Source: Drosophila pseudoobscura
Lineage: Eukaryota; Arthropoda; Insecta; Diptera; Drosophilidae
Length of the DNA stretch: 64,000 nt
Direction: 5' to 3'
Assembly (NCBI RefSeq): GCF_009870125.1
Contig: NC_046680.1
Span: 18,371,501 to 18,435,500 of the forward strand
A program made the position numbers and the translations under genes. The notes under the pieces are model-generated. The model was not told the origin of the DNA, did no database searches, and saw nothing but the letters and a program-made list of their open reading frames with translations. This document shows positions 24,444 through 35,525 of this stretch, one piece after another. Positions within the stretch are counted from its first letter, which is position 1. Each line of letters starts with the position of its first letter.

Positions 24444-24739
24444 TTATAAAGTATAATTTAGATTTTTCCTTAACCGAAATTTTTGAATTTTGATATCGTT
24501 TTGATGAATTAACGATGACCAGTGCTGAAAAGCAACGTTGCTCTTTCCCTGCAAATAGTATACTTTTCATAGTATTTTCCACACTCTTGTGCAATGCACC
24601 AAATGCCATTTAGGGCCTATTTCGGGATCACCATCGAAATTCTGATCGTCTATCATTCAAATCTAAATTTGTAGCTAGTAATATTCGACGGAATATCAAA
24701 AACGAGGAATATGTAAGATAGAACTTGAATTCGTCAGTA

Positions 24740-24830
24740 TATTTACGGTATATTTTGAAAATGAGTCGGTATATTTCTGAGGGTCGGACGGTATATTTTA
24801 TCGATAGATCCGCGGTCCCACCAACACTGA
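24740..24830 (+). promoter_or_regulatory. LSm6 promoter module with DRE (TATCGATA)
   Basis: A DRE, TATCGATA, lies at 24799-24806, preceded by spaced (G)GTATATTT words and followed by ATCCGCGGTCCCAC. The whole resembles the promoter of the RAD51D-type gene (44030-44056). The Ldh-like gene points the other way 431 bases off, so the interval may serve both. Confidence 0.6.
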
Positions 24831-24874
24831 TTTCCCTTATAAATAAAATAAATATAACTGAATAAACCTCTAAA

Positions 24875-25216
24875 ATGTCGCGCAAAGAGGCCCTCTCGCA
24901 GTTTATCAACCAGATCCATGGTCGCCCCGTGGCCGTGAAGCTGAACAATGGCGTGGACTATCGCGGTGAGTCCTGTGTTGTCAAAAGAAAAGCACCGCAA
25001 GCAAAAATGCCGGCTGAAGTGACTTACAATCACTCACCTCACTCTCTCTCCCTTGATTTCCCCGCAGGTGTGCTGGCTTGCTTGGATGGCTATATGAACA
25101 TTTGCCTGGAGCAGACGGAGGAGTACGTAAATGGGCAGCTGAAAAACAAATACGGCGACGCATTCATCCGCGGCAACAACGTGCTCTACATATCCACGCA
25201 GAAACGGAGAGTTTAG
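24875..25216 (+). CDS. LSm6: U6 snRNA-associated Sm-like protein LSm6
   Basis: Exons 24875-24965 and 25068-25216 give 79 residues, the usual length. LSm6 is a subunit of the LSm2-8 ring on U6 snRNA and the LSm1-7 ring in mRNA decay. The Sm1 motif (GRPVAVKLNNGVDYRGVLACLD) is split across the intron, and Sm2 ends in IRGNNVLYIS. The intron is 102 bases, a multiple of three, and has no in-frame stop, so an unspliced message would encode a 113-residue form with an insert inside the Sm fold. That is probably fortuitous. The start ATG is in the context taaaATGtcg. Confidence 0.95.
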   Translation: MSRKEALSQFINQIHGRPVAVKLNNGVDYRGESCVVKRKAPQAKMPAEVTYNHSPHSLSLDFPAGVLACLDGYMNICLEQTEEYVNGQLKNKYGDAFIRGNNVLYISTQKRRV

Positions 25217-25281
25217 TCGTAGAACTTAAGTTTATTTCATAAATACAACCGAAACTCCCTTCTGAACACTATGTAGCACGC

Positions 25282-25775
25282 TCAACTGGGATAGTGTGGC
25301 GTGCCGAACTCTTGGGGAATAGCTCCAAAGTGGCGCAACTGCCGTATGGAGTAGCCTGAGCCCAGGGCGGCTATCAGGCGTTCGCCGCGGAAACCAAACT
25401 TGCGCTCGTAGTGTGGCCGCCAGGCGCGACCAAAGTGCGGGTCGAAGGGGATCTCGCTGGCCTGCTGGAAGGGTGAGTTGCCGAAGAATAAGCGGTCTAG
25501 GTAGTCCAGCACGGCTTTCTTCTTCTGAAAGTGCACGAGAAGGGGACTGGCGGTGGCAGCAGTGCGCGGATCTTGTGAGGCCAGGTTCTTGAAGTACTGA
25601 AAGTTTACCAGATCCACGTTCGAGAAATCAAAGGCCTCGTGCAGGTCGTGCAGCGTGGCTTGGACGGCGGGCACCTGCAGACACTGGATTCAAGGGCAAT
25701 GTTAATGCGGTGATTAGTGGATAATTACACACTTACCATTACGGCCAGTGCAGCAATTAAGACGTATTTGCACAT
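25282..25775 (-). CDS. Small predicted secreted protein, function unknown
   Basis: Exon 1 is 25737-25775 and exon 2 is 25282-25674, joined in phase 0 over a 61-base intron, giving 143 residues. The first 20 residues (MCKYVLIAALAVMVPAVQA) form a classic signal peptide with a likely cut after VQA. The mature part starts TLHDLHEAFDFSNVDLVNFQ. It is rich in Phe and aromatic-basic pairs, with no cysteines seen in the mature part, and ends in a Gly-Pro-Tyr tail. I do not recognise a family. The body begins at GTG in its own exon, so the short upstream exon is needed to supply the Met and secretion signal. It converges with LSm6, leaving 65 bases between the stops. Confidence 0.75.
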
Positions 25776-26724
25776 TGCAACTGGTACGATAGATCCACTC
25801 GCAGAGACGACACCTCAACTCTTCCTCAAACGGAACTAAACTGATTTGAATAAATTCGGCCAACTGCATGCGCCCAGGCCGAGCCACGGAGAGTGTCCAG
25901 CGATTTGCAATCAGTCGCCAGCTCTTGTATTTTGTTGTAATCATTACCCAATCCCACATGAGACAGTGTCCGCCGCTGCCCAGCCAAATGTAACAGCCGC
26001 CCCAGCCCCAGCCATGGCGGGTAATTAATTGATATGCATGTCGCATCAGCAGCCGTGTTCCAATCAATGCGCCCCGATTCGGGTTGGCTCTGCCACTGCT
26101 TCGAGCATTTACATTTTATCACTCGAGGGCGACCCGCTGTAGATAGTAGATCTTAATGAATCGTCTTTGTTAGCAACGAACCGAACCACTCGCTGGTATT
26201 GAAAATAGGGCAACCGAGTGGATTGTTGACTGTTTATTTATGTATGTATAAATTTCAATTCAAAAACTAAACCTGCGGGAAATGAGTGCTAAAATACAAT
26301 ATATAAGCTTTGCCTCAAGCGACTTGCATTGAAACCAGCTGCATTCAAAGTCACCGTGATTCTCTGCAATTTTCATCATTTGGAGCAAAACAAATTCAAT
26401 TAATTTAGCACAAGGCTCGTGCAAAAATACTTTAAAAATATCAAGTTATAACTATAATTATATCCTTCAGTTTTCGTGTACTTTTGTTGATGTGAGGCCT
26501 GACTTTGCTCTTTTCGTTTATTATTTGTTAAATCACATTCCTATTATATGTATGTACCATTTGATTTGATAGATTGCCAAAGGAATTAATGCCTTCTTGT
26601 TACTTTTGCTCGCTTCAAACGCAAACTTTGACTTAATTAATATCATTGAAAATTTAAATGAAACAGAAACGTGGGGGTCTTGGTTAATCTGCAGAATATT
26701 GAAGAGATTTTATTAGCGCTCGTT
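25776..26724. other. Noncoding interval between the secreted-protein gene and shrub
   Basis: It holds the 5' flank of the secreted-protein gene and, on the other side, the 3' UTR of shrub. It is AT-rich with many short oligo-A/T runs. No further gene seen. Confidence 0.5.
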
Positions 26725-27976
26725 TTAGTTGGCCCAGGACAAAAGTTGCTTCATGACGGGATCATCTAAAATTAAATGAAACGAGTTATAATTTGCTGTA
26801 ATTAAGGTAATGACAAGACAATACCATCATCGCCAACTTCAGCCGTAGTTGTAGTTGTAGTCGTTGTGGCCTTTTTCTTCTCTTTGGCCTTCTCGGGCAA
26901 GTCCTCTGTTGGGGCCTCGGGCAATGTGGGCGCTGGCTCGGGAATGCCAATGATTTCCTTATCAAAGTTCTCCTGTTCCAGCTCATCGAGTTCCCGCTCG
27001 AGATCTTCGTCATCCAGATCGGCCCCGAAGGCGACTGGGTTGGAAATGGCATCGGAAATCTCCCGGGCCACATCCTGCTGCTCGGCAATATCATCCATCA
27101 TGTCATGGACCTTGTCCACATCCCTGCGCATAAAGTGAATCAATCAGTTGGTTTTTGGAACTCATCTGGCGATGGTCGATTACTCACATGTGCTGGTGGG
27201 CATTCTTGAGCGCATCCGCGGCATTCTTCATTGTTGTCAAGACGGCAGTGTTCGTATTGGCGCTCTCCAAGGCCTCGCGCTGCATCTCAATGGTGGACAG
27301 GGTGCCATCGATCTGCTGCAATTGTTTCTCCAGCCTCTTCTTCTTTTTGAGGGCTTGCAGGGCCACTGAAAAGGCGACAAGTTTGCTGGTGAGTCTTGGG
27401 CAAAGCGTCACGTTTCGCTAAGATGTTAAGGCCAATTTTGGATTATTTTGAATCGAATTACTCTACGCCGTAGAGTCTACGGCATGGCTAATGTCTGGTT
27501 TTAGTATCGAAAGGAATGTTCATATTACGTTCTGAGCATATGCGGACACATCCAGGCGTCAAATGGTATGCGGGTGAGAAAGGCGAAGAAATACAATCAT
27601 TTTACTAGATAATTCTATTCAAGCATAAGTACATGTCTAGCATGGCAGTGGTGAAGGGGATGGGAATGTCTGCCCCAACCAAAACAAAAGCAAAGCAAAA
27701 ATGAGTCATTTTTCCTCCGGATATTTATGGCACTAATATGCGGCCACAATGAGTCTCCATCAGCGAAGCTCCAGGATGGCAGTTCCACCTGTACATACCT
27801 CTTTTGTTTTTTGATGCATTCTTTCGGGCAATACTCAGCTCGTCCTCGATTTTGGCCTCGAGAAACTCCTGCTTCTTGATGAGCATGTTTTCGGTTTCCC
27901 TCAGTTTTTGTATTGCCTCCCCCGTCGTGGGGGCCACCTCCTTCTTGCCACCAAACATTTTCCCAAAGAAACTCAT
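26725..27976 (-). CDS. shrb: Shrub, CHMP4/Snf7 subunit of ESCRT-III
   Basis: Four coding exons (27799-27976, 27188-27365, 26825-27123, 26725-26765) give 231 residues, near the family's usual length. Snf7/CHMP4 polymerises on endosomal membranes to form intralumenal vesicles and also acts in abscission and membrane repair. Seen here are the N-terminal MSFFGKMFGGKK membrane anchor, the basic coiled-coil helices with the CHMP4 block QLQQIDGTLSTIEMQREALE, an acidic DEDLERELDELEQEN helix, a poly-Thr linker, and the short last exon encoding DPVMKQLLSWAN. That last segment matches the C-terminal amphipathic helix that CHMP4 proteins use to bind ALIX/Bro1. It is divergently arranged with Prp38. Confidence 0.96.
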
Positions 27977-28099
27977 CTTTGTTTTTCTGTTTTCACGCCC
28001 AAAACTCCTGGAATCCTATTTGAAAGTGTAGTTTTTCAATTTTTTGCGTCTCCTTTTTCTGTCTGGCGAGTTGTTTTGTTCGATGAGCGATGCGTCATC

Positions 28100-28160
28100 A
28101 CGATTACATACCGATAGCGTGTTGTTTGCTCACTATCGCATGTACTATCGATACTATCTG
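28100..28160. promoter_or_regulatory. Bidirectional promoter of shrub and Prp38 with DRE
   Basis: The two start codons are 245 bases apart on opposite strands. TATCGATA (DRE, bound by DREF/BEAF-type factors) lies at 28146-28153, with a second partial match CCGATAGCG near 28112. Both genes are housekeeping genes, as expected for DRE promoters. Confidence 0.65.
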
Positions 28161-28221
28161 CGCCGTGCAGCTGTGCACAATTTGCCGACGCCGGAAAAAA
28201 CAATAATAATTGTTAAATAAA

Positions 28222-29265
28222 ATGGCAAATCGGACAGTGAAGGAGGCCAAAAACGTGCATGGCACCAACCCGCAGTATCTCATCGAAAAGATCATACGTT
28301 CCCGCATCTACGACTCCAAGTACTGGAAGGAGCAATGTTTTGCCCTCACAGCCGAACTGCTCGTGGACAAAGCAATGGAGCTACGATTCGTCGGCGGCGT
28401 TTATGGAGGAAACATAAAGCCGACGCAGTTCCTCTGCCTCACACTGAAGATGCTGCAGATTCAGCCGGAGAAGGACATTGTGGTGGAGTTCATCAAGAAC
28501 GAGGAGTTTAAGTACGTCCGTGCATTGGGGGCGTTCTATCTGCGACTGACCGGAGTCGCCCTCGACTGTTACAAGTATCTGGAGCCCTTGTACATCGACA
28601 ACCGCAAGCTGAGACGCCAAAACCGAGCCGGGCAGTTCGAAATTGTCTACATGGACGAATACATAGATGAATTGCTGCGTAACGATCGCGTCTGCGACAT
28701 TATACTGCCTCGAATACAGAAGCGAACCATTCTCGAGGAGAACAACGAGATTGAACCGAAGGTGTCGGTTCTGGATGAAGACTTGGACGACGAGCTACCC
28801 AGTGAGGATGAGAAGCCAGACGAGCGAGAAGCGAATCGGACAAACGAAAATTCCGTTTCAACTGTACGACGCCCGCGAAGAGCTCGCTCAAAATCCAAAT
28901 CGCGCAGCAGGGAGCGGGACAGACGTCCTGCCCAAAACAACAATGGTCGCTCTCGAGATTACTACGATGAACTGGAGGAGTTTGAGCGGCAGCGCAATCG
29001 CACCCGCAACCGTGACAATCAGCACGAAGATCGCCGACAGCCAGCACCACGTCAGGATCGGGATAGAGAACGACAGGATCGGGACAGAGAACGCCAGGAC
29101 CGGGATAGAAAGCCCCAGAATCGGGACAGGGAGCGCCAGGATCGGGACAGAATGCGCGAGCGGGAGAGATATGGCGAAAGAGATAGACGGGAGCGAGATA
29201 ATGGCTCCCGCCACGACCAGCGGGAGAGGGAGCCGCGAAACGAGCGGGACCGACGTCGCCATTAA
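28222..29265 (+). CDS. Prp38: Pre-mRNA-splicing factor 38 (Prp38)
   Basis: An intronless gene of 347 residues. I start at the ATG at 28222 (MANRTVKEAKNVHG), not at the in-frame TTG 12 bases upstream. Prp38 joins the tri-snRNP and is required for spliceosome activation. The PRP38 domain fills residues 1 to about 180, with YLIEKIIRSRIYDSKYWKEQ near the start, then GGVYGGNIKPTQFLCLTLKM, and YVRALGAFYLRLTG. An acidic linker (DEDLDDELPSEDE) follows, then an arginine-rich tail with RS dipeptides and a run of RDRERQD units encoded by an internal 24-30 base repeat near 29055-29160. The lack of introns is what I see here; I cannot compare other species. Confidence 0.95.
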   Translation: MANRTVKEAKNVHGTNPQYLIEKIIRSRIYDSKYWKEQCFALTAELLVDKAMELRFVGGVYGGNIKPTQFLCLTLKMLQIQPEKDIVVEFIKNEEFKYVRALGAFYLRLTGVALDCYKYLEPLYIDNRKLRRQNRAGQFEIVYMDEYIDELLRNDRVCDIILPRIQKRTILEENNEIEPKVSVLDEDLDDELPSEDEKPDEREANRTNENSVSTVRRPRRARSKSKSRSRERDRRPAQNNNGRSRDYYDELEEFERQRNRTRNRDNQHEDRRQPAPRQDRDRERQDRDRERQDRDRKPQNRDRERQDRDRMRERERYGERDRRERDNGSRHDQREREPRNERDRRRH

Positions 29266-29741
29266 AATAAATTTAAAATAATTAAAATATTGACCACTAA
29301 AAAACACCACACCGCCAAACCCTCGGTATTTTTATTTGCCCCAAGTTGGCAGCGCCTCCGCAGCAAGTGGTAAACAGAAACAGCTGCTGCTGTTGTGGCC
29401 TTTAGAAAGTTGAAAGAAATTTTAATCGTAGTGAACAATTTATACATCTGTTTGTATGATTAATGTTTAATCATCCATGTACTCGTATTAAGTAACGTAA
29501 CACATTACGCACATGTCGATAAATTGCTTACGTTGCCATTTCGCAGCAGCTGAGGCTTCCAGTAATTGTTTTCGCTCTGTTGCGCTTAGAAGTCGTCTTC
29601 GTGTCTGACTGATTAAATACTATACGTTGCTGCATTGTTCAGAATGAATTGCTAGTTTCGTTATCTTCTATAGTAAAAAAAAGTCTGTGCAGTTCGTTTC
29701 TTTGTACCCGAAAGATAACGAAAAAGTAAAGGCTGGGAAAA

Positions 29742-32206
29742 ATGCCTCGCATCGATACGGAGCCCTTGGTGAGCGATGATGATGCGCCACGCACTCTGGA
29801 TGCTGCTGCAACGGCCACAACCACACCGAGCACCACTTCCATTGACGAGGAGGTGCCCGTCCACCCGCCCGCGCTTGATTACAACAGCTACCGTTGGTTC
29901 ATCCTGGAGCCCGCAGTATTTCTGATCTTCTTTGCCAGATATCTAATTGGTACGGACAGACAGACAGGAAATGGCCGAGCATCGTTCAATTGACTTTTTG
30001 TGTTTTTTAGGGGCGGTTTATCAGAATCAAATCCTCTACCAAACCTGCGTCACCATCATGAAGTATAACGCCACCGAATGCGAACCGTTGCTGGGCATCG
30101 ATAGGGGAGAATCGGAGGCGGCGAAAGTAAGCGAATTACACAGTAACTAAAATAACTTTTGTGATAATGCGCCGCAGTTTCTGTCTGGTTTGCAACTTTT
30201 TATCTGCTGCTGTTCTGCTTCAAATACATCCCTGCGGGGCGTATTGCTTGGCATTATCAATCCTCACTTTTCCAAGTGTACGAAAAGATTACTAAACGCT
30301 CGCAAGACGTGACCCACATAAGCAAGAGTGCAGCATCAACCAGACAAAGCAAAATCTATCTATTAAAACATTTAGCTTTGCCGATCGTTCCCATTGTTTG
30401 AAACTTAGAGATAACACTAAGCGCCAACATATGTGGAACGCGTCCTAGAACCTATCAGCGAGCGAAACAGAAGTAAACTGAAAACCTTTATGACTAATTT
30501 GGCTGTCTGGGCGTCGTCCCAATATCGACCTACCAAGCTTAAAGCGGACATTAACAATATATACATAGATACGCGATACACGGCAATGAGTCAGGCAAAC
30601 GTGATGAGCAGCTGCGCTTTGTTTCTTTCAGAAAATAGAGGTCCAAGTGCAGGAGTATTCGGCAAACATAATGATGACAACCTCTCTTCTAGAGAGCATA
30701 ATACCAGCCTTTGTGAGTCTATTCCTGGGCCCCTGGTCGGACAAGTTCGGCCGGCGGCCCATACTCCTGACAACCTTCACGGGTGGGTGGTATTACACTG
30801 AATAAAACCCTCTACTTTTTTAACGCTTTTTTCTTATAGGCTACCTGACGGGCTCAATCATACTGATAATTATTACCAGGATAACAATGGTCACAAATAT
30901 AAGTCCTTGGTGGTTCCTGCTTTCCTCTGTGCCCTCGGTTCTGAGCGGAGGAACTTGCGCCTTGATAACGGGCATCTATTGCTACATATCGGACGTGGCC
31001 AAGGAACGCAAACGAGCCCTGAGGTGAGTACTGTAGCGCATCCTTTCAGTGAATCGAAACGCATTTATTTGACTATTCCAGAATGGTTCTAAATGAGGCC
31101 TCCCTCTGCACGGGCATGATGGTGGGCAACGTGGCCAGTGGGTATATCTATGCAGCAACGGATGCTTTCACCCTCTTCTTCATAGCCAGCTGCCTGATGG
31201 CCTTGTCCTTGATGTATGTCTATTTCTGTGTGCCCGAGAGCCTGATACCCGATCATCTTCCCACAGGAGTAGGTCACATCTATTTGGGACACCAGATAAG
31301 CCATCTAACAGACTTGTTCTCTTTCGCCTAGTCACGCATCCGCGAGTTCTTCCGTTTCGATTTGGTCAAGGATCTGGTTCGCACCTGCTTCCAAAGGCGG
31401 CCAAACTTTGACCGTGCCATTATCTGGCTGACTATGATCGCTCTGACCATAGCCATCTTTGATATGGGTAAGAAAGTACTGAATTGCGTTCTAAAGATTT
31501 CATGCCTTCACTTCATTCTGCTTTATACCAGAGGGTGAGAGCACTGTCAACTACATGTTCATGCGGGAACAATTCGACTGGACTATCAAGGATTTCAGCC
31601 TATTCAACGCCGCGCGAATTGTCGTCCAGATTGTGGGCAGCATAGTCGGAATGGTAGTTCTGCGACGCGTGCTTAAGCTGTCAATCATAACCATGGCAAT
31701 GCTGTCGCTCGCTTGCTGCGTTCTTGAGAGCACAGTACGTGCCACGGCCGTGTACTGGCAGGAGATGTATGTCGGAATGGCCTTCGGCATGATGCGCGGC
31801 GTAATGGGACCCATGTGTCGTGCCATTCTGTCCCATGTAGCGCCGAGCACGGAAGTGGGTAAGTTAGAATCCCCCCGAATCAGCGAACCGTGAAGGAACG
31901 ATTAACTAAAACAATATTCCCCATTTAGGCAAGATATTCGCACTGACCACATCGATGGAGTCTGTTTCGCCGCTGGGAGCTGCTCCTCTGTACACGAGCG
32001 TTTACAAAGCCACGGTGGAATTTTATCCCGGAGCATTCAACTTCATCAGCGCCGTCTTATACTTCTTATGCTACGTTTTAATAGCGTAAGTTACCGCAAG
32101 GTTACTTTAATCGTTTTCCCTATTAAATTCCCGAAATTGCAGCATCATTTTCGGCATCCAGAAGTCGATGGGCAACAGCAGTGTTTATCAGGCTATTGGC
32201 AGTTAG
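29742..32206 (+). CDS. SLC46-type MFS transporter A
   Basis: Nine exons: 29742-29949, 30011-30126, 30632-30782, 30840-31023, 31082-31268, 31332-31467, 31532-31858, 31929-32085 and 32143-32206, giving 509 residues. SLC46 carriers are 12-span, mostly proton-coupled transporters (folates, heme, muropeptides). Family marks are YQNQILYQTCVTIMKYNATEC in the first extracellular loop, with possible N-glycosylation and paired cysteines, then GPWSDKFGRRP (MFS motif A, loop 2-3), NISPWWFLLSSVPSVLSGG, and FNFISAVLYFLCY near the end. The N-terminus is acidic and Ser/Thr-rich. It heads a four-gene cluster whose D. melanogaster counterparts I take to be CG8008, CG30344 and CG30345; I do not assign one to one. 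The substrate is unknown. Confidence 0.93.
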
Positions 32207-32918
32207 CCGGCTCCCCGCTCAGCTTAGTTGAATGTATCTCAAAGACCAATTAAATCTGTACGTGTGTGATTGCTGCGACGGTTCTCAATGTGAACAATTT
32301 GAAAATATTTCTGTATTTGAAAGTCGTTTATCCACGACTTGTGAAAGTAGCATTACGTTTTTTATCTTTTTTTTTACCATATTTTTGTTTGTGTTCATGT
32401 GCATTTGGGAATACTACAACTGTGCCCTTGCTATCTCGACTGTATTTGGGAAATGCAAACACAATAAATTACAGTATTTTTATATTGTATATTGTATCAA
32501 ATACAAAGACGAATCGTATCAGCAGAATGCAGCGCGACAATAAATTGTAAATACATAAACTTTTTAGCATATTTAAGCATAAGATGTTTTGATTGTTTCG
32601 GAAGCACCTCTGATACGTAATGCTAGTGCGAGACATAGAGGGGCCGGGCCCATGCGCACTTTAGGTAGGGTGTGGTGGCGGGGAGAGATACGGGACGGCT
32701 CGTATCGCTCCGACGTGCTTTGTACTTTTCAGCTGGTTGCCATTGTTAGTGTATCGCTAGAGTTTGCCGCGCGCAGAAGCTTGAACGCCGAAGCTCATCG
32801 TTCTGTTCTTGACTGTGGAAGTTTACGATATTGTTTTGAATGAATAGCTAATTCCTTTGTTTAGCGATAATTGGTACGATCATTTGTGCGATACGTCCGT
32901 GACCTTCGATTGATCAGC
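32207..32918. other. Spacer between SLC46-type genes A and B
   Basis: It holds the 3' UTR of gene A, with AATAAA-type signals near 32462 and 32538, then the upstream region of gene B. No extra gene seen. Confidence 0.55.
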
Positions 32919-35213
32919 ATGTCTAGAGGTGACGAGGATCCCCTGGTATTAGCCAGTGATGATGCCGAGGCATTGGAGTCTCGAGAATCGCCCCCACCCA
33001 CGACAAGACGTCTTCCGTCCCTTATACTGGAACCCGCTGTGTTTCTGGTATTCTTTGGTAGATTTCTAACCGGTACGGATTGCTGTTTTCAGTGTATAGC
33101 ATACAAAATTAAACATTTTGCAATCATCAGATGCGGCATATCAAAATCAGATCCTCTACCAGACCTGCGTCACTGTAATGAAACATAATACCACTGAATG
33201 CCAGCCGTTTCTGGGCAGAGATCGTGGAAATTCGGATGATTTCAAAGTAAGTTTTCATGGCGTCGCACTTTACGATGATGGGGAGACGAAACAAGGCGTG
33301 TTTTCTATTGCTTTACAGAGTGGAATGGAATGGGAAAACAAATTAATCTGTTAATCAAACTACTATTGCACACATATGCATATGAAAGATATGCGCATCT
33401 ATGTTTATGTGCGTTTTATAACTCTCAAGTATTCAAAATGATAACATAGGTGACAATTTTGTATATGAATGCATATATGTACTTATATATATATACATAC
33501 ATATGTACTTATAATATTTACAAGCCAGGTGGCTGGTTCTGCTTATCAGTAGTCAAAAACAAAAGAAAACACGAAACTCCTATGAGTAATTGGCTTAACT
33601 TATCACAAAATATCGACTGGAATAGATATGTATGTTGATTGTAGGAGTGCACTGCCAAAGACCCCCAAAAGCTATGACTAATAGGACCGTGACGCCCCTA
33701 CCATGCTTATCGATGGTAGATAATACCAGCCTAAACTGATTTCCCCTTGCAGAATATCGAGCCGCAGGTCCAGGGATATGCGGCTACCATAATGATGATC
33801 AACGCCATCCTCGAGAGCACAATTCCTGCCATTGTAAGTCTCTTCCTGGGCCCCTGGTCGGACAAGTTCGGCAGGCGTCCCATACTGCTCTCCACATACA
33901 CGGGTAAGCCGGAATCACCTGCATCTATTTCTAATAGAATCTATAACTATGCTGGGCTACAGGATTCCTGATAAGTGCCAGCATTCTGATCGTGCTAACC
34001 CAGATATCGGCCATCACAAACATCAATCCCTGGTGGTTCCTGCTCTCCGCGGTGCCTTCGGTGTTTAGCGGGGGAACCTGCGCCCTCATCACTGTCCTGT
34101 ACTGCCACGTATCCGATGTGGCCACGGAGAGCGCTCGAGCAATGAGGATGGTTTCCATGGAGGCGGCCCTAGGGCTGGGCATGATGACGGGAAGCATGGC
34201 CGGCGGCTACATATACGCCGCAGTCGGTGCCAGAACGCTTTTCATCCTAGTAGGCTCCCTCATAACCGTAGCCCTGCTCTACGTCATCTTCCTTGTGCCA
34301 GAGAGCCTCAATCCGGAGGACTTGCAATCCGAGGTGCGTATAAAGAATATTGAGTGTTTGAATTGAGATTTTCACCGACTTCCTCTCCCCTTTAGTCGCG
34401 GATACGTGAGTTCTTCCGCCTCGACCTGGTCAAGAATCTGGTGATGACGTGCTGCAGGAAGCGTGAGAACTACGATAGGGCCATCATCTGGATGGTCATG
34501 ATGTCTCTGACCATGTGCATCTTCGCAATGGGTAGAGTATAACTGCACATGCCTGCACACCACTCCAGCACCTCGAATCTGACTCTTTGCCTAATCTTTC
34601 AGAGGGCGAAGGAACAGTCAACTACATGTTCATGCAAAAGCAGTTCGACTGGACTGTCACGGACTATAGCGTGTTCAATACCTCGCGGATTGTCATCCAA
34701 GTGGTGGGCAGCATCATTGCGATGGTTCTACTGCGCCGCCTGCTCAAAGTCTCGATCATAACCATGACAATGTTGGCGTTTGCCTGCTGCGTCCTGGAGG
34801 GGACTGTTCGGGCGACGGCTCAGTATGGTCAGGAGATGTATCTGGCTTTGGTGCTGGGCATGATGCGCGGTGTCATGAGCCCCATGTGCAAGGCCATTCT
34901 CTCGCAGTTGACGCCAAGCTCGGAAATAGGTAAAATATTCTCCGTGACCACGTCGCTGCAATCGCTCTCTCCTCTGGGAGCTGCACCGCTCTATACGGCC
35001 GTATACGCGGCCACTGTGTCGTCCTATACGGGAGCCTTCAACTTCATCAGCGTGGCTCTGTACTTTCTGTGTTACTGTTTTTCGGCGTGAGTATCTGATA
35101 CCAGCTTCCGGGTATCCTTTATTGAATACTTTTATGGTTTTCCATGCAGCACCGTCTTTGGTATGAAGAAATCAATGGAAAGCAACACCGCCTATCAGGC
35201 ATTTGGAAGTTGA
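32919..35213 (+). CDS. SLC46-type MFS transporter B
   Basis: Seven exons: 32919-33072, 33131-33246, 33753-33903, 33963-34333, 34396-34531, 34603-35086 and 35150-35213, giving 491 residues. It is closely related to gene A: the same first-loop motif YQNQILYQTCVTVMKHNTTEC, the same GPWSDKFGRRP, and the same C-terminal KKSMESNTAYQAFGS style. Exon 4 (371 bases) equals exons 4 plus 5 of gene A (184+187), and exon 6 (484) equals exons 7 plus 8 of gene A (327+157). The two genes therefore differ by two exact intron losses or gains. The short N-terminus is acidic. Gene A lies upstream in the same orientation, so this is a tandem duplicate. Substrate unknown. Confidence 0.93.
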
Positions 35214-35525
35214 TCAAGGATCAATGAATGTACCGCAAATACCTCTTGCAGGAAGCGATCTTTGAAGAAGCATGAGTATTAATAAAAATTAAAGTGATGC
35301 TGTGAGCCAAATCAATTGTAAGCCATATATCTCAGAAAATATATTGAAAAGTAATTAAATAAAATGTTATATGTATTTCTGAATTACTGATGTTTGATGA
35401 TCGCTTCTCACACAAATTAAACACGCAATTGGCTGGATTTGCATCATTAAATTCGGTAGACTCGTAAAGTTTTATTACTTAGGTATGATCACATGTTAAT
35501 TTAGGCATAAATCCGCCGCAGCACC

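Noticed and set aside
23872-24456. 194-codon open frame on the plus strand opposite the Ldh-like gene
   Set aside because: It mirrors the coding strand's composition, has no recognisable motif, and the minus strand clearly encodes the dehydrogenase.
28210-28221. Start of Prp38 four codons earlier
   Set aside because: That codon is TTG; family proteins begin at the next Met (MANRTVKEA).
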